This document shows positions 22,253 to 31,767 of a stretch of DNA of 64,000 bases, piece by piece. How positions within the stretch are numbered: position 1 is the stretch's first letter; each line of letters begins with the position of its first letter. The notes below the pieces were generated by a model. The model was not told where the DNA came from, ran no database searches, and was given only the letters and a program-made list of their open reading frames with translations. The stretch comes from Phialocephala subalpina (lineage: Eukaryota; Ascomycota; Leotiomycetes; Helotiales; Mollisiaceae), in assembly GCA_900073065.1 (NCBI GenBank), contig FJOG01000087.1, positions 32,769 to 96,768 on the forward strand, given 5' to 3'. The position numbers and the translations under genes are program-made.

Positions 22253-25225
22253 TTAAGCACCAATGTGTATGAAAGGACACCACGATATAAATCTCTCAGT
22301 ATTCCTTCCTCCCCGCCAATTCTTTACTGCGTCGTCTAACGCATACGCTATTGCATCGTTATTATTCTCACCAGCTTGAAGATGCTTGGTCAAAGACTCA
22401 TAGAACTTCGGTGCCACTATCTCAGCAATCTTATTACTCACCGGCCATAAGCTCCCAATGACATGCGGAAAACCGACAAGTTGGAATGCACTTGCGACAT
22501 GAATTGATTCCTCCACCAGTTGATCATCCGCACTGTTCTCTGCGGTTGAGCATGCAGAGAGATATGCGATTTGAGCTTGATCGAGGGACATTGCTGCAAG
22601 ATCGCGAACTCTGAGAAGATCCTTGCCAGCAAGTCGAAGTCCACTGCAGGAAGGATTCAAAGCATTAGACTCGCCATGGCATGCAAAATGTACGATGCTA
22701 GCTGACTGAAGTTTCGAACGGACCTCTTTTTCGAGCGGAATTTCAAAGGATGATACGGTGTTACCCTGCGACTCGAGGTGCTTTTGCACGGCTTTAACCT
22801 CTTTCGCAACATCTAGGGGAAGCCGGCCTTCCGTCTCAGGCATGCTTACGATGAGGCATTCACGACTTGGCTCAAGTAATGATTTAAGCATCTTCTGTCG
22901 AGCATACGCTAGAGCCCTGAACGTCGGCACGTAACTGGATACGACGTGACTTGCCGTGTTCTCTCGAGAATTTCCCCAGCTCGAACCAGCAGCATGAAGA
23001 GGTAATAGTCCCATGGGTCCGCTAGTAACCCACCATATACGGGGCAATTTTGCGGGTGGTTCATTCGATATCAACCCTAAACAACTCAGAACAGGTTCCA
23101 CAGCAAGTTTCCATAGCTCTGCCAAAATCTTGCGCAGCCTCCGGTTCCTTTCGCTTGTCTGACTTTGATTCCCAGAAGCAAAGATCTCTTTCTTTCGAAC
23201 GAGTTCAATAACGAATTCTTGAATCTTGTCATATTGAGCAGATAACTCCAAGCATTGGATGTCATTGCGAGTGACGAGAAAAGCATCACATCTTTGCGAT
23301 GTGGTGTTGAAGCATACAATAGGACCAAACTCCGCTAGACTGACAAGCTCGGCATGTGGCAGTGGTTGTTGAAAGTGCTCAAACCCCTCCAATGACCGGA
23401 TCTCTTCTGCAAGCTTATCAAATTCACGAACCTTGCGGTTTCGCTGAGAGATGGCAACAGTTGTAGATCCCTCCGCAGACTTCTCTGGCTCACTACCCGA
23501 TGGAATATTTGACGAGATTTCATCTTGCAATGTCATGTACCGCTTGTACAAGTCCGCATGTTGTTCTTTCAAGGTAGAGACGTCGGATCTTGAATCGATT
23601 GTCAAACTCGCCATCAGTCCTCGGCCAGATTCCAAAGCGACAAGGGCATCTGACGCAGATTTTCCGCTTTTCATAACACTGACCGCTGCCAGGGAGCTTA
23701 AACCTGATAGGTGCCGAATGACAAACTCCATGTCGTCTCTTGACAAAGTCCGAGGATTTAGTCGCGGCCACACCACCTTGAGTACGTGCGTACATACTCC
23801 CGCAGCATTAATGCAAGCAATGCGCTCATGCGAAAACCTCATCGAGTACTCGGCGATCTTCTTAGCTATGCGAATAGCCGTTAGAGGCGGTCCATTTTTC
23901 ACCTGGATAGCCTCCGCGTACTTATCAATCCCCTTGTCACAATATCTGTGATCTATGCCATAGTTGTAGTTGTGTTTCGCCATGATGGCATCACCTAGGC
24001 GTTCTAGCGCTTCCATCTCCATTGGGTCCCCTTCTGGGAGTTTAGGTCCGTGTCTGGTGATGCTGATCGCCGTCGCGATATTAACGCGATTTGGGAAGTC
24101 TTGAGCTCGAATAACATACTTGCACGCCATACTGCACCAAGGCTTTCCACGATCAGGATCCCGAGCCTCCCTTATGTCATGCGATTTGCGTGATGTATTT
24201 ATAGATTTCTCCAAGTCTTCCTTGCCGTCTTCCTTGCCGTCCTTCTTGCCGTGTAGCCTTTGGTACCGATCCAAATATCGGTCTCCTAAATCGCATAGCA
24301 AATGGCTTTTGTTGGGATGATGTTTCGGTAGTAGCGCCAGCGCGGACTCCATCGTCTCGATTGCCATATCCAAGTCGGTAGTGATCTCCTTCGTCCTCCG
24401 AAACCGACTTGCTTTCATGTTGCCGAGTTCGCCCTTGAAAAGGGCCCAGTCAGGATTGTCTTCATTCACCAACGTTATCGCTGTGCCCATCATTGAAATC
24501 GCATCGTCCAGGTCGCGAATACTCGAGAGCCTCTGGTCGCGCATCTCAAGCTTCACAGCGACATTCCGCATCAGCCGTCCTTTCAGATAAGCTTTTTCCT
24601 CGACATTCATAGTCTCGGAGCATTTCAAGGCTTTTTCAGCATACTCGATTGCCCGGTCAATGTCGTCGCCGTAGCCACTCCGCTCAAATCTCATGGCACA
24701 CATATTGCCTAGGTTGGTCAGGCGGTGTGGTAGGCTTGGATGGCCTTCAGGAGTGTCACGCAGCACACGCTCAGCGAGTGAGATAGCGAACTGCAGAAGC
24801 CCGAAATCTCCGACACGTGCGTATTTATATTCTTGTAAAATGCTCCACTTGCTCCAACGTCGCAACAATGCTGAGCGCCCTTCGGCCTCAGACGTGAAAC
24901 CCGGGCCCATTGTTCTAGCAATTTCGACGAGGGCAGCCTCGGAATCCAAAAAAAGCCGTCCGGGTCGTTCATTCCACCTCCCAAAAAGTCTGAATCTTCG
25001 ACATCTTGCCATGTACAAGTCACTCAGTTTCTCTGCGAACTCTGCTGAATTGGGGTTATTGCGCGCAGCTCTCTTGGCGTCGTCCAATCTATAATCGTCC
25101 ATAAATGTCCATGGAGCGAATGGCTTCTCCAATTCAAAATGCACATTGGTAAGCTCTATGTCAATTGGCTCTTCGGGGAGGTCGCGGAGATTTATTTGCG
25201 TTATCGATTTGAAAAATGAGATCAT
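22253..25225 (-). CDS. TPR-CHAT caspase-like cysteine protease
   Basis: Intronless 990-aa protein. Residues about 90-450 carry degenerate TPR-like helical repeats of the fungal type ('RFERxGxxDDIDRAIEYAEKAL' near residue 190). From about residue 690 to the end is a CHAT domain (caspase HetF associated with TPRs, clan CD peptidase). The catalytic pair is intact: His850 in the HFACHG motif and Cys892 in LSACSTA, followed by the usual GFPHVIGSLWPVSN segment and the C-terminal FI.WCPF.HIG end. There is no signal peptide or membrane segment, so it is probably cytosolic. Family knowledge: CHAT peptidases act in regulated cell death, and in fungi genes for such proteases often sit beside gasdermin-like genes. 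Here the divergent neighbour is a candidate of that kind, so its cleavage is the proposed job. Absence of an NB-ARC/NACHT domain means sensing would have to go through the TPR region or a partner. Confidence 0.88.
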   Translation of the reverse strand: MISFFKSITQINLRDLPEEPIDIELTNVHFELEKPFAPWTFMDDYRLDDAKRAARNNPNSAEFAEKLSDLYMARCRRFRLFGRWNERPGRLFLDSEAALVEIARTMGPGFTSEAEGRSALLRRWSKWSILQEYKYARVGDFGLLQFAISLAERVLRDTPEGHPSLPHRLTNLGNMCAMRFERSGYGDDIDRAIEYAEKALKCSETMNVEEKAYLKGRLMRNVAVKLEMRDQRLSSIRDLDDAISMMGTAITLVNEDNPDWALFKGELGNMKASRFRRTKEITTDLDMAIETMESALALLPKHHPNKSHLLCDLGDRYLDRYQRLHGKKDGKEDGKEDLEKSINTSRKSHDIREARDPDRGKPWCSMACKYVIRAQDFPNRVNIATAISITRHGPKLPEGDPMEMEALERLGDAIMAKHNYNYGIDHRYCDKGIDKYAEAIQVKNGPPLTAIRIAKKIAEYSMRFSHERIACINAAGVCTHVLKVVWPRLNPRTLSRDDMEFVIRHLSGLSSLAAVSVMKSGKSASDALVALESGRGLMASLTIDSRSDVSTLKEQHADLYKRYMTLQDEISSNIPSGSEPEKSAEGSTTVAISQRNRKVREFDKLAEEIRSLEGFEHFQQPLPHAELVSLAEFGPIVCFNTTSQRCDAFLVTRNDIQCLELSAQYDKIQEFVIELVRKKEIFASGNQSQTSERNRRLRKILAELWKLAVEPVLSCLGLISNEPPAKLPRIWWVTSGPMGLLPLHAAGSSWGNSRENTASHVVSSYVPTFRALAYARQKMLKSLLEPSRECLIVSMPETEGRLPLDVAKEVKAVQKHLESQGNTVSSFEIPLEKEVRSKLQSASIVHFACHGESNALNPSCSGLRLAGKDLLRVRDLAAMSLDQAQIAYLSACSTAENSADDQLVEESIHVASAFQLVGFPHVIGSLWPVSNKIAEIVAPKFYESLTKHLQAGENNNDAIAYALDDAVKNWRGGRNTERFISWCPFIHIGA

Positions 25226-26349
25226 GTTGGAAGTTGTTTGTCAAGGTGCTTGTTGTCTTCGTATTGTCGATCTAGTACAGCTGCTTGTGAAAGGAATGTC
25301 TCTGTACGAATATTCTCCTTTCTGCTACCTGGAATTTGTGAGAAGAGTATCAATAATCTCTTCGAATATCTTGAACAAATGAAATGCGCTTGTGGAAGCA
25401 GCGTGCAATTAATGTCACGTCGATGTTTGGTGTCACACTATTGTAATTTGAGCTGCGGCAAGGTTCCAATCACAAAAATACAATATATCTCACGAGAAGC
25501 GGGAACACCCGCTAGCATCTACCCATTGGTCTAGGTAATAAATAAAACCGCCACATTATTACTATTGGTTATATTTTCAGCTGAACCAACGGCAAGTGAC
25601 AGTTTGTGCCGCTCTCGCATTGCTTAACTTTTCTTCTCCAATTCGTGGCATTTGCTCATTGGTATAAATAAAACCGCCACATTATTACTATTGGTTATAT
25701 TTTCAGCTGAACCAACAGCAAGTGACGGTTTGTGCCGCTGTCGCATTGCTTAACCTTTCTTCTCCAATTTGTGGCATTTGCTCATTGGTATAAATAAAAC
25801 TGCCACATTGTTACTATTGAATATATTTTTAGTTGAACCAACAGCAAGTAACAGTTTGTGCCACCCTCGTATTACTTAACCTTTCCCATTTGCTCATTTG
25901 CTTTAGGAAGATTCGATCCCTTATGGCTTTATCAATAATGCGCCTCTTCAGGGCCGCCTTAAGAATCACGAATGATGTTGTGGGCGCTCAGATGCGGACG
26001 CCCCGCCGGAAGCCATGCTATGATGCATCGAGCCTTGTTAGGTCGGGGCTAAGAAATACATCGAAATTTGAGAAGAGAATCTAAAGCCTCAACTCTGGCT
26101 GTCGACCATCCCAGGCGGTATTTCCATCAGATCATCGATCTCCACAGTACAGCGGCAAGAATCTCGATGCTCTCAACAGTCTACTTGCATTGTTTATTCC
26201 TTATCTGCTATCGCAGAATCAATAAGCAATAGAAAAACTGCTCCATGTTTTACGCCTCCCTACTACCATCCAAAAAGCCCACTTGACGCCAGGCTGGGCA
26301 ATCTAATTATCGATAGCCGAAGACATAATCTAGCTTTGGTCTTTTCATA
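25226..26349. promoter_or_regulatory. Shared divergent intergenic region of the CHAT / gasdermin-like pair
   Basis: This 1,124-bp space separates the two start codons and must hold both promoters. It contains the threefold 126-bp repeat, whose copies include AT-rich TATAAATA elements. The small open stretch 25,833-26,084 lies partly in repeat sequence and shows no domain, so I leave it out. Confidence 0.6.
25524..25900. repeat. Three tandem copies of a 126-bp repeat
   Basis: Units start at about 25,538, 25,664 and 25,790 (exact 126-bp period measured at ATAAATAAAACCG / ATAAATAAAACTG). The first two are nearly identical; the third has more C-to-T and G-to-A changes and a shortened end. Each contains ATTGGTATAAATAAAA, a CAGCTGAACCAAC-type segment and TTGTGCC. 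Repetition of a promoter segment suggests copy-number-dependent regulation, or simple slippage. Confidence 0.85.
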
Positions 26350-27165
26350 ATGGCAAACAAATACTTCCTCCCAAACATTGCTCCCTTGCACACGACTATT
26401 CGTCTCGGTAGTCTCATCCCCAACATTAGTCAACCAGACCAAGACGCCTTCACCGGCCTAACCCTCGAACCCGGCACCGATTACTTCATCCACCCACAAG
26501 CCAACCTCGGAAAACTTATGAAAACGACCACGAACAAATCCTTCGCGTTACAAGTCACACAACTCGTCACCAGCTCATTTTCCAAATCAAACAGCGATAG
26601 CCATTGGTTGGAAGCGTGCGAAGTTCGTCACTACCAACTTGGACAACCGAAAGCCTTATTTAAGAAGACGTGTGAAAGTGAGGAGGCTAAGGAGTGGCTA
26701 CAGAATGAGGTTGAGTACGGAAGTCGAGCTGTGTATTTTATCGTCGGGTATTATACTGCGGTCGATGCAACAGTTGGCCGGTCGTCGTCTGACACTTCTC
26801 AAACTTCCCTTGGGGTCCAAGTCCCCGTTGCGGATATCGCGAGCATGGGAGCAACTCTCCCGCTGGGTGGTTTTGCGGATTTAAACGCTGGTGGTGAGGT
26901 GGGATATGGCAGGGCCAATATACTAATGGATAAAGCGCGCATGGAGGGGGAGAGGATATATGCTATTTGCTATAGGAAAGTGCGGTTCAGTTTTTGGCCC
27001 TGGAAGGATAAGCTTGAGAGTCGGAAATTGGAGGGGGGGAATTTTTGGCGTATGACTTCGGATAATAGGGGAGATGATGATGGGGAGAACGATGAAGCTT
27101 TGGAAGTTGTAATGGAGGATTTAGATGAGGAGGATGAGGAAAACGTGAAAGGGTTTGAGGTTTGA
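26350..27165 (+). CDS. Candidate fungal gasdermin-like (RCD-1/HET-Q1 class) protein
   Basis: Single-exon 271-aa protein without signal peptide or obvious transmembrane helix. Residues 1-237 alternate polar and hydrophobic positions like a beta-rich fold. The start is MANKYFLPNIAPL; a 'YFIVGYYTAVDATV' strand lies near residue 135, a glycine-rich loop near 175-195 and 'ICYRKVRFSFWPW' near 215-225. The last 34 residues (238-271) are strongly acidic. Known: HET-Q1 of Podospora is of similar size and is activated by removal of a ~5-kDa C-terminal piece, and most fungal gasdermin genes sit beside a subtilisin-like or CHAT-type protease gene. The size, tail and CHAT neighbour match. I infer a membrane-pore cell-death effector held inactive by its tail. 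The family call rests on context and recalled similarity, not a profile match; it could be another beta-rich fungal family. Confidence 0.5.
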   Translation: MANKYFLPNIAPLHTTIRLGSLIPNISQPDQDAFTGLTLEPGTDYFIHPQANLGKLMKTTTNKSFALQVTQLVTSSFSKSNSDSHWLEACEVRHYQLGQPKALFKKTCESEEAKEWLQNEVEYGSRAVYFIVGYYTAVDATVGRSSSDTSQTSLGVQVPVADIASMGATLPLGGFADLNAGGEVGYGRANILMDKARMEGERIYAICYRKVRFSFWPWKDKLESRKLEGGNFWRMTSDNRGDDDGENDEALEVVMEDLDEEDEENVKGFEV

Positions 27166-27167
27166 TA

Positions 27168-27493
27168 GGGTGTAAGGCAAGAGACTTACGAGCCTAATCA
27201 AATAAGTCTGAGTTTTCAGGCTTCTTTTCAGGCCATTTTTAAGCGACGAAAATCAAGATCGATCGCATCACTTGAACTTTACATAATAACTATTACTGAT
27301 TATTGTTTAAGATCGTAATAAAATGTTTAGAAGAAGATAAAGTTAATTATTTAAGCTTACTAATTTAAATTTAAGTTAATTTCAAAATTCGAAATTCGGC
27401 TTTAGCGTTCTTCCAGCCGCTAAATGCCCTGAAAACTCAGACTTATCTGATTAGGCTCGTTAGGCCACCTCGCTTATGCGACGCGCCTTACCC
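27168..27493. mobile_element. MITE-like inverted-repeat element abutting the stop codon of the gasdermin-like gene
   Basis: A 33-bp inverted repeat matches at 32 of 33 positions (27,188-27,220 against 27,428-27,460). Looser terminal similarity extends to GGGTGTAAGGC at the left end and GCCTTACCC at the right. The interior is AT-rich and non-coding. The left end begins 2 bp after the TGA at 27,165, so the gene's 3' UTR lies in the element. No clear target-site duplication is visible. Confidence 0.65.
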
Positions 27494-27514
27494 TCATTAT
27501 AATTTTCAATACTA

Positions 27515-27727
27515 TACGGAGGTCTGTTTCAAAAGTGACGGGAATTTAGCGCTCGAGCCACTGAAATACCCTGTAAGCCGCTGATCTCCAGGCTCGCAAT
27601 CGCTGTATTCCTATGTGTTCAGGCCTACCGTCGCTGTAATAGTAGGGTCACACTCGCTATAGAACGAACTCTGTAAGGATTTGATCGACGCCCTAAAGTC
27701 CTGGCGCCTTTGAGGGCAACCTCCGTA
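27515..27727. mobile_element. 213-bp MITE-like element with TA target-site duplication
   Basis: Terminal inverted repeats CGGAGGT...ACCTCCG are flanked on both sides by TA (27,515-27,516 and 27,726-27,727), the target-site signature of Tc1/mariner-type elements. The interior has no coding capacity. Similarity continues loosely inward from both ends. Confidence 0.6.
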
Positions 27728-29150
27728 TTTTACGTTTAAATTGAAAATGGAGAACGAGCTATAATCCTCCTCTCTTTGTGATAGCGAGTATAATCCCTAT
27801 AAGATTCCTTTCCCCAAAATAGTATACGTATTTACGAGCCCAAGTATTCATTATTATTAAACTTGGTTTTAATACTTGATAAATAATATCGATAAGAATT
27901 AATACTAGAATTATTAGGAATCGATTTTATCGATTTAATTTTAATTCTCGATTTAAAATTAAAACTTTTAATAAAAATAATATTTCGAATTTTATACGAA
28001 TATAAAATAAATATAAATTAAAATTTAAATAATAAAATGAAAATTAATTTATTGGTTTTTTTATTTTAAAATTATAAAAATAAATTATTTTTAAAAAGAT
28101 TTATAAAAAATAATAAAATAAAAAGGATTTATTTAAAAAGAAAAAAAGTTTTATTTATTAATTCGATAAATAAATTAATAAATAAATAAAAATTCGATAT
28201 ATATATTATTTTATAAATTTTATAAAAAAGAATTTAAGAATTATATAATTATATAATTAAAAAATTACAAAGAAAATTTAATATTTTAATTTTTNNNNNN
28301 NNNNNNNNNNNNNNNNNNNNNNNNNNNNNNNNNNNNNNNNNNNNNNNNNNNNNNNNNNNNNNNNNNNNNNNNNNNNNNNNNNNNNNNNNNNNNNNNNNNN
28401 NNNNNNNNNNNNNNNNNNNNNNNNNNNNNNNNNNNNNNNNNNNNNNNNNNNNNNNNNNNNNNNNNNNNNNNNNNNNNNNNNNNNNNNNNNNNNNNNNNNN
28501 NNNNNNNNNNNNNNNNNNNNNNNNNNNNNNNNNNNNNNNNNNNNNNNNNNNNNNNNNNNNNNNNNNNNNNNNNNNNNNNNNNNNNNNNNNNNNNNNNNNN
28601 NNNNNNNNNNNNNNNNNNNNNNNNNNNNNNNNNNNNNNNNNNNNNNNNNNNNNNNNNNNNNNNNNNNNNNNNNNNNNNNNNNNNNNNNNNNNNNNNNNNN
28701 NNNNNNNNNNNNNNNNNNNNNNNNNNNNNNNNNNNNNNNNNNNNNNNNNNNNNNNNNNNNNNNNNNNNNNNNNNNNNNNNNNNNNNNNNNNNNNNNNNNN
28801 NNNNNNNNNNNNNNNNNNNNNNNNNNTTTAATCTTTTTTATATTATATTAAAATTTTTAATAAAAAGAATTTTTAAAATAAAAAATAAAGAAATTAATAT
28901 TTTATTCCAAATACTTTTCTTTAAAAATATTAAAAATAAAGAATATAAGAATTTAAAAAAAAAATTCGATTTTTAAATATATAATATAAAAAAAGAATTT
29001 TTAATAAAATTCCAAAATATATTATTCGATTATTAATAATTATATATAAATCGAATAAAGTATTATAACTTTGAAGAGTATAAACAAAGTTAATTCTTTT
29101 AAATCTACGTGAGAAATCCTCTTATAGAAGGAGCTTCGAACTAGCCGACA
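27728..29150. repeat. Second RIP-type AT block with assembly gap
   Basis: Almost pure A/T DNA from about 27,840, with no open frame and no recognisable element. It separates the cell-death pair from the regulator gene at 29,280. Normal composition resumes at about 29,100. Confidence 0.75.
28295..28826. other. Assembly gap (532 N)
   Basis: A run of N inside the AT block; true content and length are unknown. Confidence 0.99.
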
Positions 29151-29279
29151 AAGAAAACGTGATGTCACGTGCTGGATATCACAGTGCGGGGAACCTTAAC
29201 CTAATAGCTTCTAGTTCTTCTATCATTCCTTTCTTTTTCTCCAACTCCATTTTCCCACTCTCATTCACGCATCTTTGTC

Positions 29280-31639
29280 ATGTCTTCCTCAGCAGCCAGA
29301 AAACCCGTGCAGCAGCGGCAACGAAGAGGGTCAACATCTGTAAGCGTCTCAGGTGCAGAACGAACTCGCGATCGTCGCCAAAACAGGACCTTGACATGCG
29401 CAAACTGTCGGACTCGGAAGGTGATGGAATATCGCAATACCCCGAAATTGGTACTACTAACCTCATTTACAGACTCGTTGCGATGGGAGTCAGCCAGGCT
29501 GCAAGACATGTGAGGTTTACCACGATGAATGCAGATATGAGAAACCACCTCCAATGTCGCAAATCATCGCGATGGCGAAGCGGCTACAGGAAGCTGAAGA
29601 GATCATCGCAAACTTCAAGAAAGATGGGCTTGAAAGTTCCCAAGTATCCAGTGACAGCGTTCTGGATAGTTTAACTCGGAGCTCTCGGTGCAGCACACCT
29701 CGGCCTGCTGGGGGTGAACACAACGATGGTTTTGGCGATGAAATAGACGTCCCCAAGGCGATGTCTGAGAAGCAGCCAAACGGAGATCCATCACTTTCTG
29801 ATTTGAGCTTGGATGAGCACGGCAAGGCAAGTCTCCTCGAGGTTCTAGAATGATCTTGCTCTGAACTTTGAAACAGATCTGTTATTACGGCCCTACCTCA
29901 GCAGTTCATGAGCCACCCAAATCTGAGAGCCACCTTTCTCCCGGTGTTGATTCTCACAATCAGCAATCAAAAATCGAAATTCAATCAATGCTCACGTCGA
30001 ATGCGAGAGACCTCAGAGCCTGGGAGGACTTTGCATTGGGAAATTTGGCATTTCAATCTGACCTTCCTCGCGAAACGATCTCCCAGCTGCTTCAGATTCA
30101 TTGGACCTGGATCTCTCCAATGTTCATGTGGGTTTATCGACCAGCATTCATGCGTATGCCCTCCTCTCCACGCACCTCGCCAAAACTAACTTTCTACAGG
30201 CGATATGACAACTGATGGTCCATACTTCTCTCAGTTTCTCTTGATCGTTCTCTGTGCTCATGCAGCGAGGTTTCATGATCGGCAAGTTGGAGATATGCTG
30301 ATTTCACGTGCTCGACTCCTGCTTGGGACCGAGATTCATCGACCCAGCTCAATACCGACAGTTCAAGCCTTGTTGCAGCTCAGTGCAAGAGATCTAGCTT
30401 TTGGGTCAATCTCCCAAGCATGGCTTTACAGTGGAATGGCTTTCAGAATGGTCAGCGATCTTGGTCTACATCAAAGCACCGCGAAAATGGTGGAGCTCGG
30501 CCACTTATCCAGTGAAGACTTGGAGATTAGACGAAGGTTATTTTGGAGCTGCTACTTTTGGGATAAGTACGAATCCTGATTCAAGACGGCCTCACCTGCT
30601 CATATCTCTCAGGGCCATAAGTCTTTACCTGGGGCGAATGCCTGCTCTCACGGAACTGCCATTCGACCCCGCACCAGAACTGAGTAAACCTTTATCAATC
30701 TCATTGTATTGAGCAAGAACTGAATAATATGCAGTGGATCAATTCTCCGAGCACGAGCAATGGAATCCATGCTATGGGGAGTCCGGAAATCTGTCAGAAA
30801 TTCCTGGTGGGAGCTATCCTCCGATGGAATCCCACGCAGTGTCCTGCTTCGAAAACTCGTGCAAGCTTGCGGTGATTCTGAACGACATCATCCTGCAGCT
30901 GTATTCCAGACGAGCACCGACTCAGATATCTCTTAGATCGATCAGAGACAAGTTGAATTCCTGGAGGGCCAAGTCACCCAGACACCTCGTTTACGATCCA
31001 GACGCTTTACCGGAAATTTCACCTCCACCTCACATTCTCACACAGAAGTAAGTTCTCGTTAAGGGCGCAGAGTTTCACGTCTGATCATCGAATAGCCTAC
31101 TATTTTATACCACGATGATACTCTTACATCGACCATTTTACTCGTCTGCTGTTCATCACACGGCGTGTCGAAATGCAGCAGATAATGTCGAGAAACTTCT
31201 GCTTCTCTTGGAGAAGACATTCGGCTTTCATCGCATCACCTATCTGATGGCATACTGTATCTACACCGCTGCCTCTGTAATAACCCAGGATTTAAAGGCA
31301 GGAGATCTAGAAGCCACAGCAAAGATGAAGACCTTCGATCGAGCTCTCAAGGGTGGTTGTGCGACCTGTCCAGTAGTGCAACGAAGCATCGACATCATCA
31401 ACAACAGTCTTCAGCATTCTACAATTAGACCAGGGCCCGAGAGCGGCAGCCAGGACGTCGGATTCGCCCGGAACTATCTCCCTGCTTTCCCGTACAGCGA
31501 TAATTTCCCAGACTTCCCAGGATACACGGCTTTTAGCAACTCTGACCTCGATGCCACCTTACTCGAGTGCTTCCCTGAGAATCATATCGATATCAACCTT
31601 GCCAACGAATGGGAATGGCCAATGAATCAAATACTTTGA
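29280..31639 (+). CDS. Zn2Cys6 transcription factor with fungal-specific middle domain
   Basis: Seven exons: 29280-29420, 29473-29826, 29877-30153, 30200-30566, 30613-30683, 30735-31047, 31096-31639 (688 aa). The Zn2Cys6 knuckle is only complete after splicing intron 1: CANCRTRK joins TRCDGSQPGCKTC and then EVYHDEC, giving C-x2-C-x6-C-x6-C-x2-C-x6-C. A short helical linker 'RLQEAEEIIANFKKDG' follows. The middle domain shows the Fungal_trans signature (FHDRQVGDM, 'QALLQLSARDLAFGSISQAWLYSGMAFRM', 'DLGLH', 'RRLFWSCYFWDK', LHRPFY). Intron 2 (29,827-29,876) uses a GC donor, AAG|GCAAGT; the only in-phase GT donor would leave a 35-nt intron. Nuclear activator expected. It heads the catabolic cluster, and CGG/CCG inverted repeats in the neighbours' promoters are candidate targets. 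Confidence 0.85.
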
Positions 31640-31767
31640 GTATGCGCCGTCGCACGAAAAAGGCCTTCTACCACTTCAATTGCGTTGGGAGGCAACATGC
31701 ACTACCACTCGAGGTTTTTATATAGGCTAGAACGGCCGTCTACCACCTTGTCTTATTTCATCTATAT

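Noticed and set aside
23451..23951. 166-codon plus-strand open stretch inside the CHAT gene
   Set aside because: Lies wholly antisense to conserved CHAT-gene coding sequence with no domain of its own. The same applies to antisense stretches at 24,693-25,094, 35,558-36,028 and 47,259-47,744.
25524..25900. CRISPR-like or phage-type direct repeats
   Set aside because: Contiguous 126-bp units without spacers in a fungal genome: ordinary tandem duplication.
25833..26084. 83-codon stretch in the pair's intergenic region
   Set aside because: Begins inside the third 126-bp repeat copy and has no recognisable feature; repeat-derived.
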